Source: Massilia sp. Root133
Lineage (GTDB): Bacteria > Pseudomonadota > Gammaproteobacteria > Burkholderiales > Burkholderiaceae_D
Length of the DNA stretch: 64,000 nucleotides
Assembly (NCBI RefSeq): GCF_001426525.1
Contig: NZ_LMEW01000007.1
Location: forward strand, 62,001-126,000
Direction: 5' to 3'
The first letter of the stretch is position 1, and every line of letters starts with the position of its first letter. The notes below the pieces were generated by a model. That model searched no databases and was not told the DNA's origin. It saw nothing but the letters and a program-made list of their open reading frames with translations. A program made the translations under genes and the position numbers. Below, piece after piece: positions 27,542-37,884 of the stretch.

Positions 27542-27851
27542 TCTTCTTGAGCAGGGCCTGCAGTTCGCCGGACTCGTACATTTCCGTCATGATGTCCGAA
27601 CCGCCAACGAATTCGCCGTTCACGTACAGCTGCGGAATGGTCGGCCAGTTCGAGTATTCCTTGATGCCCTGGCGGACTTCCGCGTCTTCCAGCACGTTCA
27701 CGGTGGCGATGTTATCGACGCCGCAAGCCTTCAGGATTTGGATCGCGCGGCCCGAAAAACCGCATTGCGGGAACTGGGCGGTGCCCTTCATGAACAGCAC
27801 GACAGGCGTGGCGGTCACGGTCTCTTTGATCCAGGATTGTACGTCGCTCAT
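27534..27851 (-). CDS. grxD: monothiol glutaredoxin (CGFS type)
   Basis: This 105-residue Grx4-type protein binds [2Fe-2S] clusters and passes them on. The CGFS active site (residues about 30-33), the [19 protein letters not shown] cis-Pro/glutathione region and the length are typical. It is cotranscribed with ubiX. Confidence 0.96.
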   Translation of the reverse strand: MSDVQSWIKETVTATPVVLFMKGTAQFPQCGFSGRAIQILKACGVDNIATVNVLEDAEVRQGIKEYSNWPTIPQLYVNGEFVGGSDIMTEMYESGELQALLKKNG

Positions 27852-27930
27852 TTGGTTCTGCCTTTGGTGAGAATTTGAGTAGATGACGGCATTTTATAAG
27901 AAAACCGGGACGGGTGTCCCGGCCGTCGCT

Positions 27931-30291
27931 TCAACGCTTCAACTTGGCAAACGCCGCCGCCATCGCGCCGCCGCTCGGCGCCGAACGCTCCTGTTTCTGA
28001 TGCTTGTTCTGGTGATCCGCCATGCGCTTGCGGTCATCGCGATCCGCACGCTGCTGAGGCTGCGACCCCGCCTGCGGCGCGCTGTCCGACAAGCGCATCG
28101 TCAGCGCGATGCGCTTGCGCTTGACGTCCACTTCCAGCACTTTCACCTTCACGACCTGGCCCGCCTTGACGACCGTGTGCGGATCCTTCACGAACGTGTT
28201 CGACAGCGCCGAGATGTGCACGAGGCCATCCTGGTGCACGCCGATGTCGACGAATGCGCCGAACGCCGCGACGTTCGTGACGACGCCTTCCAGGATCATG
28301 TCCGGGCGCAGGTCCGAGATCTCCTCGACGCCTTCCTTGAACGTGGCCGTCGTGAATTCCGGACGCGGATCGCGGCCCGGCTTTTCCAGCTCTTTCAGAA
28401 TATCGGTCACGGTCGGCACGCCGAATTTGTCATCCGCATACTTGGCCGGATTCAGGCGTTTGACGAGCGCGCTGTCGCCGATCACCGATTTGATGTCCTT
28501 CTGGATATCGGCCAGGATCTTCTCGACGACCGGGTACGATTCCGGGTGCACCGCCGATGCGTCCAGCGGATTGTCGCCGTTCACGATGCGCAGGAAACCC
28601 GCGGCCAGTTCGAACGTCTTGTCGCCCAGGCGCGGCACCTTCTTCAGCGCCGCGCGCGAGGCGAACGCGCCTTGCTGGTCGCGGTAGTTGACGATGCTCT
28701 GCGCGACGCTGCTCGACAGGCCCGACACGCGCGCGAGCAGCGGCGCCGATGCCGTGTTGACGTCCACGCCGACCGCGTTCACGCAGTCCTCGACGACGGC
28801 GTCGAGCTGGCGCGCGAGCTGCGTCTGCGAGACGTCGTGCTGGTACTGGCCCACGCCGATCGACTTCGGATCGATTTTCACGAGTTCCGCGAGCGGATCC
28901 TGCAGGCGGCGCGCGATCGAGACGGCGCCGCGCAGCGACACGTCCAGCTCCGGCAGTTCGCGCGACGCGAATTCCGACGCCGAGTACACCGACGCGCCGG
29001 CTTCCGACACGACGATCTTCGTCAGTTTCAGCTCCGGGTTCTGCTTGATCAGGTCCTGCGCGAGTTTATCGGTCTCGCGCGATGCCGTGCCGTTGCCGAT
29101 CGAGATCAGGGACACGTTGTGCTTCGCGGCGAGCTTGGCCAGCGTGTGCAGCGAACCGTCCCAGTCGTTGCGCGGCGCGTGCGGGTAGATGGTCGACGTG
29201 TCGACCACCTTGCCGGTCGCGTCGACGACGGCGACTTTCACGCCCGTGCGCAGGCCCGGGTCGAGGCCCATCGTCGCGCGCGGGCCCGCGGGTGCCGCGA
29301 GCAGCAGGTCCTTCAGGTTGCGCGCGAAGACCTGGATCGCATCGCCTTCCGCCTTTTCGCGCAGAAGCCCCATCAGCTCCGTCTCGATGTACATGAAGCT
29401 TTTTACGCGCCACGTCCAGCGCGCCGTGTCGAGCAGCCATTTGTCGGCCGGGCGGCCCGCGCCCTTGATGCCGAAGCGCGCCGCGATGCGGCTTTCGCAC
29501 GGGTTGTGCGGCGCGTCCCATTTTGGTTTTTCCGGCTCGGAATCGAGGCGCAAGGTCACGTCCAATATACCCTCGCGGCGGCCGCGCATCAGCGCCAGCG
29601 CGCGGTGCGACGGCACGGTCGCCAGCGTTTCCGAGTAATCGAAATAGTCGGCGAATTTCTCGCCTTCTTCCTGCTTGCCGTCGACGACCTTCGATTCGAC
29701 GACGCCGTGTTCCTGCACGTATTCGCGCAGCGATTGCAGCAGTTCCGCGTCTTCCGCGAAGCGCTCCATCAGGATCTGGCGCGCGCCGTCCAGCGCGGCC
29801 TTCGTGTCGGCCACGCCGGGGTTCGCGACGCCGTCCGCGTTGGTGAATCCTTCACGCAGATATGTCGCGGCTTCGGCTTCCGGATCGCGCGCCGGGTCGT
29901 TGAGGAGGTCGTCGGCCAGCGGCTTCAGGCCGGCCTCGATCGCGATCTGGGCCTTCGTGCGGCGCTTCTGCTTGTACGGCAGGTACAGGTCTTCCAGCCG
30001 CGTCTTGTCTTCCGCGAGCGAAATCGCCTGCAGCAGCTCCGGCGTCATCTTGTTCTGTTCCGTGATGGACGAGATGATCGCGGCGCGGCGGTCTTCCAGT
30101 TCGCGCAGGTAGCGCAGGCGTTCTTCCAGCAGGCGCAGCTGGATGTCGTCGAGGCCGCCCGTGGCTTCCTTGCGGTAGCGGGCGATGAAGGGGACGGTCG
30201 CGCCTTCGTCGAGCAGGGCGACGGCGGCGGCCACCTGTGCGGGTTTGGCGGACAGTTCTTGAGCGAGGCGTTGTTCGATCGAAGGGAGCAT
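27931..30291 (-). CDS. tex: RNA-binding transcriptional accessory protein Tex
   Basis: The 786-residue protein has the Tex layout: N-terminal helical domain ([20 protein letters not shown]), YqgF/RuvC-like domain ([16 protein letters not shown]), tandem helix-hairpin-helix ([11 protein letters not shown], then [16 protein letters not shown]) and an S1 RNA-binding domain (about 650-720, [20 protein letters not shown]). The extra C-terminal tail (about 725-786) is low-complexity and basic. It lies alone, 79 bases upstream of grxD. Confidence 0.95.
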   Translation of the reverse strand: MLPSIEQRLAQELSAKPAQVAAAVALLDEGATVPFIARYRKEATGGLDDIQLRLLEERLRYLRELEDRRAAIISSITEQNKMTPELLQAISLAEDKTRLEDLYLPYKQKRRTKAQIAIEAGLKPLADDLLNDPARDPEAEAATYLREGFTNADGVANPGVADTKAALDGARQILMERFAEDAELLQSLREYVQEHGVVESKVVDGKQEEGEKFADYFDYSETLATVPSHRALALMRGRREGILDVTLRLDSEPEKPKWDAPHNPCESRIAARFGIKGAGRPADKWLLDTARWTWRVKSFMYIETELMGLLREKAEGDAIQVFARNLKDLLLAAPAGPRATMGLDPGLRTGVKVAVVDATGKVVDTSTIYPHAPRNDWDGSLHTLAKLAAKHNVSLISIGNGTASRETDKLAQDLIKQNPELKLTKIVVSEAGASVYSASEFASRELPELDVSLRGAVSIARRLQDPLAELVKIDPKSIGVGQYQHDVSQTQLARQLDAVVEDCVNAVGVDVNTASAPLLARVSGLSSSVAQSIVNYRDQQGAFASRAALKKVPRLGDKTFELAAGFLRIVNGDNPLDASAVHPESYPVVEKILADIQKDIKSVIGDSALVKRLNPAKYADDKFGVPTVTDILKELEKPGRDPRPEFTTATFKEGVEEISDLRPDMILEGVVTNVAAFGAFVDIGVHQDGLVHISALSNTFVKDPHTVVKAGQVVKVKVLEVDVKRKRIALTMRLSDSAPQAGSQPQQRADRDDRKRMADHQNKHQKQERSAPSGGAMAAAFAKLKR

Positions 30292-30429
30292 GAGTTCGGG
30301 TCAGTCGGTGAATCGAACGGGCAATGATACGCAATCGCGGGCGATGCGCCAGTCTTGACAGGGGCGGCGATCTGCGGTGGCGTGGGAAAGGGTGAATTTT
30401 CCAGAGAGGAATGCTGCTACGCTGCTGTC

Positions 30430-30612
30430 ATGAAAAAATTCTTACCGACCGCGTTTGGCGCCGCGCTGGGCACGCTGATCTACACGCGCTGGCTGGGCAG
30501 CGCGCATGCCTTCGACTGGGAGCGTGCCATCTTCGTGGGCGTCGTGTGCGGGATCGCCGCCGCCGTCTGGCCGGACAAGCGTGCCGACAAGGCCAGCGGC
30601 GACGGACGATAG
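30430..30612 (+). CDS. small membrane protein (60 aa)
   Basis: The frame encodes MKKFLPTAFGAALGTLIYTR and a second hydrophobic segment (AIFVGVVCGIAAAVW), then a charged tail ending DKASGDGR. Two short transmembrane helices are likely. The start at 30430 is preferred over a TTG 25 codons upstream, but no Shine-Dalgarno is visible. No function is known. Its stop lies 11 bases before the stop of the SDR gene on the other strand. Confidence 0.6.
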   Translation: MKKFLPTAFGAALGTLIYTRWLGSAHAFDWERAIFVGVVCGIAAAVWPDKRADKASGDGR

Positions 30613-30623
30613 CCGGTCAAACA

Positions 30624-31379
30624 TCAGATCTGCGCCTGGCCGCCATCGACGAACAGCTCGGTGCCGTTGACGAAGCTGGCGTCGTCGGACGCGAGGAACA
30701 CGGCGGCTTTCGCGATCTCGTCCGGCTCGCCGACGCGGCCCAGCGGGATCTGCGCGGCCAGGTAGTCGACGAGGCCCTGTTGCGCGGCGGCGTCGTTGCC
30801 GGCCAGTTCGACGAGGCCGGGGGTGCGGGTGGCGCCCGGGCTGATCGTGTTGACGCGGATGCCGCGGTCCTTCAGGTCCAGGATCCAGTTGCGGGCGAAA
30901 GCGCGGACGGCGGCCTTGCTGGCGGCGTAGACACTGAACGCCGGGGTGCCCGAGCTGCCGGCCGTCGAGCCGGTCAGGATCACCGAGGCGCCTTTCGACA
31001 GCAGCGGCAGCGCTTTCTGCACGGTGAACAGCGTGCCTTTCACGTTGCGGCCGAAAGTGTCGTCGAACTGTTCTTCCGTGATGTCGCCCAGCGGAAGCAT
31101 CGAGCCGCCGCCGGCATTGGCGTACAGGACGTCCAGGCGGCCGAAGCGGGCGCGGATCTCTTCATACAGGCCGTCCAGCGCGGTCAGGTCGCTGGAGTCG
31201 ACGCGTAATCCGATCGCGTCGTGGCCGATGCTGTTTACCGCGGCGTCCAGTTCGGCCTGGCGGCGGCCGGTGACGATCACTTGTGCGCCTTCGAGGGCGA
31301 AGCGTTGGGCGGTGGCCAGGCCGATGCCGCTGGTGGCGCCGGTGACGAGAGCGATTTTGTTGGCGAGTTTGGCAGTCAT
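30624..31379 (-). CDS. SDR-family oxidoreductase
   Basis: The 251-residue protein is a classical [15 protein letters not shown] (cofactor loop, residues about 13-24), YANAGGG, catalytic Ser in LTGSTAG and [15 protein letters not shown] with Tyr/Lys. The end [14 protein letters not shown] is FabG-like. The start at 31379 has GGAG upstream. It diverges from a LysR gene and is its likely target. Confidence 0.88.
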   Translation of the reverse strand: MTAKLANKIALVTGATSGIGLATAQRFALEGAQVIVTGRRQAELDAAVNSIGHDAIGLRVDSSDLTALDGLYEEIRARFGRLDVLYANAGGGSMLPLGDITEEQFDDTFGRNVKGTLFTVQKALPLLSKGASVILTGSTAGSSGTPAFSVYAASKAAVRAFARNWILDLKDRGIRVNTISPGATRTPGLVELAGNDAAAQQGLVDYLAAQIPLGRVGEPDEIAKAAVFLASDDASFVNGTELFVDGGQAQI

Positions 31380-31459
31380 GATGTTCTCCGTTTGATTGAT
31401 GTCGAAGTCGACGGAAACCATCGTACCGGGGTCAACTACACATTAAAATAGCATTGATC

Positions 31460-31474
31460 GCAAACTATCTTTGC
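31460..31474. promoter_or_regulatory. possible LysR box between the SDR and LysR genes
   Basis: GCAAA and TTTGC are 5-base arms around a 5-base centre in the 196-base divergent intergenic region. It fits the T-N11-A LysR box pattern, but is short and could be chance. Confidence 0.35.
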
Positions 31475-31575
31475 ATTTTTGTCGTGCATACTTCGGAAGG
31501 CCGATAGGCACCGGCGCCGGGATGCCGTAACATGTCGGGTTCGATAACTCATCGGTTCCCCGCCGACGACGAACG

Positions 31576-32493
31576 ATGTCCCTGTTGCCCGATTTCGAAG
31601 GTCTCGCGATGTTCGCCAAGGTGGCCGAGGAACGCTCGTTCGCCGGGGCCGCGCGTGCGCTCGGGGTGTCGGTGGCGACCGTGTCGCGGGCCGTCGCGCG
31701 GCTCGAGGAGCGGCTCGGTGCGCGGCTCTTGAACCGGACGTCGCGCCAGTTGGCGCTGACGGAATTCGGCCGCACCATCGCGGACAGCGCATTGAAGATT
31801 TATCGCGAAGCCGAAGAGGCCGAACATGCCGCGCGCGAGATGTCGGCGCGGCCGCGCGGGCTCGTGCGGCTGGCCGTGCCGATGTCGTTCGGGGTGCGCT
31901 GGGTCGCGCCGCTGATGCCCGCGTTCTTCCGTGAATACCCCGACGTGCAGATCGACCTGCACCTGTCCGATGCCACCGTCGATCTCGTGGGCCAGGGCTT
32001 CGATGCCGCCCTGCGCATCGCCGTGCTGCCCGATTCGTCGCTGGTGGCGCGCAAGCTGTGTCCGGTGGCGCAGATCATCGTCGCCTCGCCCGAGTATCTG
32101 GCAACGCGGGGAACGCCGCGGCATCCGTCCGAACTCGCGGATCATCCCTGCCTCGGCTATACCTATCGCGCGCGCATCGACGTGTGGCGCTTCACCAACG
32201 CGGACGGGGAGGAAGTCGTCATCAAGCCGGAAGGACCGCTGCGGGTGACGAATTCGGATGCGCTGCTGCCCACCGTATTGGAGGGCCTGGCGATTGCCGA
32301 GTTCCCTGAATTTATTGCGGCAGATCACGTGCGCGCCGGGCGGCTTGTCCCCATACTGGAGGGCTGGCAGATGGCGCGGGGTGGCCTGTACTTCGTCACG
32401 CCATCGGCACGCACGCGGCCGGCCAAGGTGGAAGCCCTGGCCGAGTTCTTCATGAAGCACCTGAGTGCGCCGGACTGGCGCCTCGTGTCATGA
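31576..32493 (+). CDS. LysR-family transcriptional regulator
   Basis: The 305-residue protein has the LysR helix-turn-helix (SFAGAARALGVSVATVSRAV, about 22-41) and a ligand-binding domain with VRLAVPMSFGVRW, RIAVLPDSSLVAR and ASPEYLATRG. It belongs to the same branch as the other three LysR proteins here. It is divergent from an SDR gene. Confidence 0.88.
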   Translation: MSLLPDFEGLAMFAKVAEERSFAGAARALGVSVATVSRAVARLEERLGARLLNRTSRQLALTEFGRTIADSALKIYREAEEAEHAAREMSARPRGLVRLAVPMSFGVRWVAPLMPAFFREYPDVQIDLHLSDATVDLVGQGFDAALRIAVLPDSSLVARKLCPVAQIIVASPEYLATRGTPRHPSELADHPCLGYTYRARIDVWRFTNADGEEVVIKPEGPLRVTNSDALLPTVLEGLAIAEFPEFIAADHVRAGRLVPILEGWQMARGGLYFVTPSARTRPAKVEALAEFFMKHLSAPDWRLVS

Positions 32494-32670
32494 CGCACTC
32501 GCAAAAAAATGCGTGATGGGGGCTGGCAAAGCGAGGCGCCAGAGTGTAACTTCTACTCTTTTCGTCTCGTAAAGTTTTACCCGCTACGTGCGATCCTTAA
32601 CAAAGCTGTTCGGGTCGCATGACGGATAATAGGTATTGTTGTTTTTTCAAATTAAAGACTCGTGAGACCC

Positions 32671-35600
32671 ATGCACACAGTTGATTTTCATCGCGACGAC
32701 ACCAGCGACGCACCGCCGGCTCGAGCACCTGCACGCGCTCCGGCCCTGCCCGCACCGGTGTTAAGCTGGCTGCAAAGGGTCGAGGCGGCAGCACATCCCC
32801 AGCCGAAGCTGACCGCGGAAGTCACTGACCCCAAGGCCGTCCAGTACAAATTCGTTTATGTCATGGCCCCGACCAGCGGCGGCCGCCACGTCGCGATCTG
32901 CCTGTGCAAGGCGCGCCTGCGCCCGAACGGCGACGTGGCCGCGGCCAGCCCGGTGAGCGAAGTGTTCTCGCTGCTGTCGGCGCCGCCCGCCTACCTCGAA
33001 GGCGACGACGAGGACCTGGTGCGTTTCTTCATCGCCATGCGCAGCGGCTCCAACCAGAGCACGAGCGCGACCGAGCCCAAGGGCAAGGTCGGTGCCATCC
33101 TGCTGCAGCAACTGCTCGCGCAAGGGAAACTGCTGTGGGCGAACTCGTGGTCCGACATGACCAATGGCCTGCTGTATCCGCTGCAGGCGGGGCCTGTGCG
33201 CAAGGCCAATCTCACGTGGCGCGACGAAGGCCGCGCGGCCAAGCTCGGCTGGTCGGTGGAACCGGCCAAGGGCGCGACGCACGCCGGCGCCGACCTCGTC
33301 GACTACATGCTGCCGACGGATCCGCCGTGGTACATCGACAACCTGTCGTGCGGCCCGCTGGACCTGAACCGCGGCGGCATCGACATCTCGCTGGCCGACC
33401 TGCAGGCACTCGTGTCGCAGGCGCCGGCGCTGGCCGGCAACGACAAGAAACGCGTGTCGCAACTGCTGCTGGCGCATGGCCTGCAACAGCTGATGCCGCT
33501 GCCGCAGCCGCTCACGCAGCGCATCCGCACCGACGTGAAACCGCAGCCGCACCTGCTGCTGGACGCCATCCCGCAGGCCGAGGGTAACGGCCAGCGCTGG
33601 CAGGACTTCGCCGTGCTGTCGTTCGACTACGACGGCCAGCGCATCTCGTTCGACCCGGCCCAGCGCGTCGTGCGCCAGATCGGCGACGTCACCGAAGTCA
33701 TCGAGCGCGACGACGCGCTGGAAGCGGTCGCGCTGGACACCCTGAACAAGCTGGGCTTCCGCAAGCCGGCCACGACGCCGCTGTCGGCCCTGTCCGGCGC
33801 GCTGCTGCTGGACGGCCAGGCGCACTGGCTGCGCTTCGCCGAAAACGACCTCGACGCGCTGTCCGACCTCGGCTGGCACGTGCAGAAGTCGCCGAAATAC
33901 CGCTACGACGTCGTGCCGGTCGAAGAGTGGTATGCCGACATCGACGAGCCGCCCGAGGCCGGCAACGCGTGGTTCGAGCTGGAGCTGGGCATCGTCGTCA
34001 ACCGCAAGCGCATGCCGCTGCTGCCCGTGCTGGTGCAACTCATTCGCACGGCGCCGCTGGACTTCAATCCGGACGTGCTGGCCGCGCACGCGGAAGCCGA
34101 CCAGATGCTGGCGACCCTGCCGGACGGCGTGCGCGTGGCGCTGCCGTGGGGCCGCGTGAAACCCATCCTGTCGACGCTGGGCGAGCTGTATTTCAACGAC
34201 AAGATCAAGAACAAGGTCCGGCTGTCGACGCTGGATGCGGCGCGCCTGGAAGAACTCGCGAAAGGCACCGAACTGACCTGGACGGGCGGCGAGCGACTGC
34301 GCGAAACGGGCCGCAAGCTGAGCCAGTTCGGCAAGGTGAAAAAGGTCGATGCGCCGAAAGGCCTGCAGGCCACGCTGCGCGATTACCAGCTCGACGGTCT
34401 CGCATGGATGCAGTTCCTGCGCGAATACGACCTGGGCGGCATCCTCGCCGACGACATGGGTCTCGGTAAAACCGTGCAGACGATCGCCCACATCCTGACG
34501 GAAAAGGAAGCGGGCCGCCTGACGAACCCGGCGCTGGTCATCGCGCCGACGAGCCTCATGATGAACTGGATGGAAGAAGCCGCGCGCTTCGCCCCGGACC
34601 TGAAGGTGCTGCTGTTGCAGGGCAAGGAGCGCATGGATCTGTTCGACCAGATCGATGGCGCCGACATCGTGCTGACGACGTACGCGCTGCTGCCGCGCGA
34701 CGAGGAAAAGCTGCGCGAGCACGAGTACCACCTCGTGATCCTGGACGAATCGCACTACATCAAGAACACGCGCTCGAAGGCGGCGCAGACGGCCGGCTCG
34801 CTGAACGCGCGCCACCGCCTGTGCCTGTCCGGCACGCCGCTGGAAAACCACCTGGGCGAGCTGTGGTCGCAATTCCACTTCCTGCTGCCGGGCCTGCTCG
34901 GCGACGAGAAGACCTTCAATACGCAGTTCCGTCACCCGATCGAGCGCCAGGACGACCCGGTGCGCCGCATGCTGCTGAACCGCCGCATCAAGCCGTTCCT
35001 GCTGCGCCGCACGAAGGACCACGTGGCGAAAGAGCTGCCGGAAAAGACGGAGATGATCCGCCGCATCGAGATCACGGGCCCGCAGCGCGACCTGTACGAG
35101 ACCGTGCGCCTGGCGATGGACAAGAAGGTGCGCGACGAGATCGACCGCAAGGGCGTGGCGCGCAGCCAGATCGTCATCCTGGAAGCGCTGCTGAAACTGC
35201 GCCAGGTCTGCTGCGACCCGCGTCTGGTGAAGGCGATGCCGGGCAAGAAGAACACGGCGGCCGTGTCGGCCAAGCTCATCGACCTGATGCAGATGGTCGA
35301 CGACCTGCTGGGAGAAGGCCGCAAGATCCTCGTGTTCTCGCAGTTCACGAGCATGCTGGGCCTCATCGAAGAAGAACTCGATGCGCGCAAGATCCCGTAC
35401 GCGATTCTCACCGGCGAGACGCGCGACCGTTCCGCGCAGGTGGCGGCATTCCAGCAGGGCGCCGTGCCGATCTTCCTGATCAGCCTCAAGGCCGGCGGCG
35501 TGGGCCTGAACCTGACCGCGGCCGACACGGTCATCCACTACGACCCGTGGTGGAACCCGGCGGCCGAGAACCAGGCGACGGACCGTGCATGGCGCATCGG

Positions 35601-35781
35601 GCAGGACAAACCGGTGTTCGTCTACAAGCTCATCGCGAAGGGCACGCTGGAAGAAAAGATCCAGCTGCTGCAGCAAAAGAAATCCGAGCTGGCGGCGTCG
35701 ATCCTGGCCGAAGGCGAATCGCAGAAGATGGCGCTCACGCAGGAAGACCTGCAGGCGATCTTCGCGCCGCTGGACGAGTAA
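32671..35781 (+). CDS. SNF2-family DNA-dependent ATPase/helicase
   Basis: The protein of about 1036 residues has an N-terminal extension of about 540 residues, then a SNF2 motor: ILADDMGLGKTVQT (Walker A, about 590-603), LDESHYIKN (motif II, DESH, about 692), LSGTPLEN (motif III) and the C-terminal helicase lobe with LVFSQFTSML, LISLKAGGVGLNLTAAD and YDPWWNPAAENQATDRAWRI (motif VI). Bacterial SNF2 proteins act on DNA or RNA polymerase complexes. A GTG at 32662 is an alternative start; neither has a clear Shine-Dalgarno. A terminator follows. Confidence 0.93.
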   Translation: MHTVDFHRDDTSDAPPARAPARAPALPAPVLSWLQRVEAAAHPQPKLTAEVTDPKAVQYKFVYVMAPTSGGRHVAICLCKARLRPNGDVAAASPVSEVFSLLSAPPAYLEGDDEDLVRFFIAMRSGSNQSTSATEPKGKVGAILLQQLLAQGKLLWANSWSDMTNGLLYPLQAGPVRKANLTWRDEGRAAKLGWSVEPAKGATHAGADLVDYMLPTDPPWYIDNLSCGPLDLNRGGIDISLADLQALVSQAPALAGNDKKRVSQLLLAHGLQQLMPLPQPLTQRIRTDVKPQPHLLLDAIPQAEGNGQRWQDFAVLSFDYDGQRISFDPAQRVVRQIGDVTEVIERDDALEAVALDTLNKLGFRKPATTPLSALSGALLLDGQAHWLRFAENDLDALSDLGWHVQKSPKYRYDVVPVEEWYADIDEPPEAGNAWFELELGIVVNRKRMPLLPVLVQLIRTAPLDFNPDVLAAHAEADQMLATLPDGVRVALPWGRVKPILSTLGELYFNDKIKNKVRLSTLDAARLEELAKGTELTWTGGERLRETGRKLSQFGKVKKVDAPKGLQATLRDYQLDGLAWMQFLREYDLGGILADDMGLGKTVQTIAHILTEKEAGRLTNPALVIAPTSLMMNWMEEAARFAPDLKVLLLQGKERMDLFDQIDGADIVLTTYALLPRDEEKLREHEYHLVILDESHYIKNTRSKAAQTAGSLNARHRLCLSGTPLENHLGELWSQFHFLLPGLLGDEKTFNTQFRHPIERQDDPVRRMLLNRRIKPFLLRRTKDHVAKELPEKTEMIRRIEITGPQRDLYETVRLAMDKKVRDEIDRKGVARSQIVILEALLKLRQVCCDPRLVKAMPGKKNTAAVSAKLIDLMQMVDDLLGEGRKILVFSQFTSMLGLIEEELDARKIPYAILTGETRDRSAQVAAFQQGAVPIFLISLKAGGVGLNLTAADTVIHYDPWWNPAAENQATDRAWRIGQDKPVFVYKLIAKGTLEEKIQLLQQKKSELAASILAEGESQKMALTQEDLQAIFAPLDE

Positions 35782-35803
35782 ACGCGGCAGCGTCGTGGTC
35801 AAG

Positions 35804-35833
35804 AGGGCAAGCCTGTGCGGCTTGCCCTTTTTA
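35804..35833 (+). terminator. Rho-independent terminator of the SNF2 gene
   Basis: AGGGCAAGCC and GGCTTGCCCT (35804-35813, 35819-35828) form a perfect 10-base stem with a 5-base loop, followed by TTTTATTT. It lies 22 bases after the stop codon. Confidence 0.9.
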
Positions 35834-35925
35834 TTTGCGCATGCATATATTGCTTATCTTCGTATTCTGCGTGTTTGACGCAACGGCGGCCCCAGGTTAT
35901 CTATGCAAAGCGTTATATCGGGCAC

Positions 35926-35931
35926 TATACT
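35926..35931 (+). promoter_or_regulatory. candidate -10 box of the two-component operon
   Basis: TATACT lies 33 bases before the kinase ATG; the -35 (ATGCAA at 35903-35908, 17-base spacer) is weak. It supports the short kinase start. Confidence 0.4.
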
Positions 35932-35963
35932 TATTGTCTGGAATCATTCTCATTAAGGCCATC

Positions 35964-37109
35964 ATGACGCGCAGCGCATCCGTCTCGGCGGACATCTCCA
36001 CGGCGGACGCCTTTCGCACGATTGCCGAACTGGGCGGTGACCTGGCCTTCATCCTCGATTGCACCACCGGTGTGCCGGCGTATGTCAGCCCCGGCGTCGA
36101 CGACATGCTCGGCTATTCCATCGCCGACATCCGCGCGCAGATGGACAAGGGCGGCGACGGCCCGCTGGCGGCCTTGTGCGCCGGCCTGCCGGAGCGGCTG
36201 CGCCGGTTTGCCGCCGGCGACGGCTCGCGCCTGCGCGTGATGCGCGAGTTCGACCTGCGCCGGCCGGATGGGAGCGAGGTGGCCGTCGAGGTGATTTCGA
36301 CCCTGGCGCTGGACGACGCCGGCCAGCCGCGGGCGCTGCTGGGCCTCGTGCGCGACGTGTCCGCGCGGCGCGAGCGGGAGCGCGAGAGAAAGCGGTTTGC
36401 CAGCATGCTGAACCATGAATTCCGCACGCCGCTGTCGACGATCGACGGCGCGATCCAGCGCCTCGAAGCACTGGGCACGAAGGCGGATGAGGCGACGCGC
36501 GAGCGCTACCGCAAGATCGCCACCGCGACGGACCGCCTGATCGCGATGCTGGACGACTATCTGTCCCCCGAGCGCATGGCCGCGCTCGGCAGCCAGCGCC
36601 GCGAGAACAAGGTGGGGCCGAAGCTGCTGCTGGAAGAACTGGTGGCACAGGCGCGCGCGGCCGGACGTCCCGTGACCCTGCAAGCCAGCGACCTGCCGGC
36701 CGCGCTGCGAGGCGAACCGTCCGGCCTGCGCCTGGCGCTCAAGGTGTTATTGGACAATGCGCTGCGCTATACACCGGCCGGCACCGCGCTGCACGTGGCG
36801 GGACGGCGGGTCGACGGCGGCGTCGAGCTGGCGCTGCGCGACGAGGGACATGGCGTGCCGGCGGACGACGTCGCACGCATCTTCGACAAGGGTTACCGCG
36901 GCGCGAATGTCGAGGGTGTCGCGGGCAGCGGGCTCGGACTGTACATGGCGCGCTCCGTGGTGGAAGTGCACGGCGGTAGTTTGACATATGCATGTCCTCC
37001 AGAGGGCGGCGCCGAGTTCAGACTATGGCTGCCGGCACAGGCGAGCGGGGCAAAAAGTCTTGCTTCCGGAATGACCAGCAGTGATAATCGGCATGGCGAC
37101 CGGGGTTAG
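35964..37109 (+). CDS. PAS-domain sensor histidine kinase, apparently soluble
   Basis: The 381-residue protein has an N-terminal PAS/PAC sensor (about 17-140, LAFILDCTTGVPAYVSPGVD and LLGLVRDVSARRE), a HisKA domain with phospho-acceptor His151 in SMLNHEFRTPLS, and a HATPase_c domain with LLDNALRYTPAG (N box), DEGHGVP (G1) and GSGLGLYMARSVVE (G2). No transmembrane segment is seen, so the signal is probably cytoplasmic. The start at 35964 has AAGG upstream; the longer open frame runs back into the SNF2 gene and is not credible. The response regulator follows. Confidence 0.9.
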   Translation: MTRSASVSADISTADAFRTIAELGGDLAFILDCTTGVPAYVSPGVDDMLGYSIADIRAQMDKGGDGPLAALCAGLPERLRRFAAGDGSRLRVMREFDLRRPDGSEVAVEVISTLALDDAGQPRALLGLVRDVSARRERERERKRFASMLNHEFRTPLSTIDGAIQRLEALGTKADEATRERYRKIATATDRLIAMLDDYLSPERMAALGSQRRENKVGPKLLLEELVAQARAAGRPVTLQASDLPAALRGEPSGLRLALKVLLDNALRYTPAGTALHVAGRRVDGGVELALRDEGHGVPADDVARIFDKGYRGANVEGVAGSGLGLYMARSVVEVHGGSLTYACPPEGGAEFRLWLPAQASGAKSLASGMTSSDNRHGDRG

Positions 37110-37158
37110 CCGCCCGACAACGAAGCCGGGAATACGAAACAAGGAATTGGCAAAACCC

Positions 37159-37842
37159 ATGACGCAAATATTGATTGTTGAAGACAATGGCGAATACGCA
37201 GGCGATATGGCCGATTTCCTCAAGGAACTCGGCCACGACGTCACGATCGCGACCACCGCCAGCGATATGTGGGCCGCGCTGACGCGCACGCCGGCGGCCG
37301 TGGTCGTGCTCGACCTGGGCCTGCCCGACGAGGACGGCTTCAACGTGATTCCACGAATGCGCCAGCTGTATCCCGAGATCGGGCTGCTGGTGCTGACGGG
37401 CCGCGTGGCCTTCGACAACCGCATCCTCGGCCTGCGCCTCGGCGCCGACCACTATCTCACCAAGCCGATCAAGTTCCCGGAACTGGCCGCCCACATCGAG
37501 GCGCTGGACCGCCGCGTGCGGCCGTCGTCCGAGCCGGCGCCCGCGCCGAGCAAGTGGACCCTGCGCGTCTCGGCCCGCCAGCTCGAGCTGATGGGCAAGG
37601 TGATCGACCTGACGGAAAAAGAGTGCAACTTCCTGCACCTGCTGACCATCAACACCCGGCCCGTCCCACGCCAGGTGATCGTGGCCGGCATGGGTGGCGA
37701 CGATCCGGATGCCAGCCGCCGCGTCGACATGCTCGTCTACCGCCTGCGCAAGAAGGCCCGCACCGGCCTCGGCCAGGATCTGCCGCTGCGCAGCGCCTAT
37801 GGCGAGGGCTACAGCCTGTCCGCCGGGTTCACGCTGGCCTGA
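37159..37842 (+). CDS. response regulator, OmpR/PhoB type
   Basis: The 227-residue protein has a receiver domain (acidic pair in IVEDN, phospho-acceptor Asp52 in VVLDLGLPD, Thr80 in LVLTG and Lys102 in LTKP) and a winged-helix DNA-binding domain (about 140-225, DLTEKECNFLHLL and RVDMLVYRLRKKA). It is 49 bases downstream of the kinase gene and is its likely partner. Confidence 0.92.
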   Translation: MTQILIVEDNGEYAGDMADFLKELGHDVTIATTASDMWAALTRTPAAVVVLDLGLPDEDGFNVIPRMRQLYPEIGLLVLTGRVAFDNRILGLRLGADHYLTKPIKFPELAAHIEALDRRVRPSSEPAPAPSKWTLRVSARQLELMGKVIDLTEKECNFLHLLTINTRPVPRQVIVAGMGGDDPDASRRVDMLVYRLRKKARTGLGQDLPLRSAYGEGYSLSAGFTLA

Positions 37843-37884
37843 TTAATTGGGGACAGAGCGGGGCGATTGCGTTAGAATGACGCC

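Noticed and set aside
27883..30327. 814-codon frame antisense to tex
   Set aside because: Composition artefact opposite a well-supported gene.
32761..35802. 1013-codon frame antisense to the SNF2 gene
   Set aside because: No domain, biased composition, and the plus-strand SNF2 gene has complete helicase motifs.
34821..35963. N-terminal extension of the PAS kinase into the SNF2 gene
   Set aside because: It crosses a Rho-independent terminator and is only an open frame within the helicase gene; the ATG at 35964 has an RBS.
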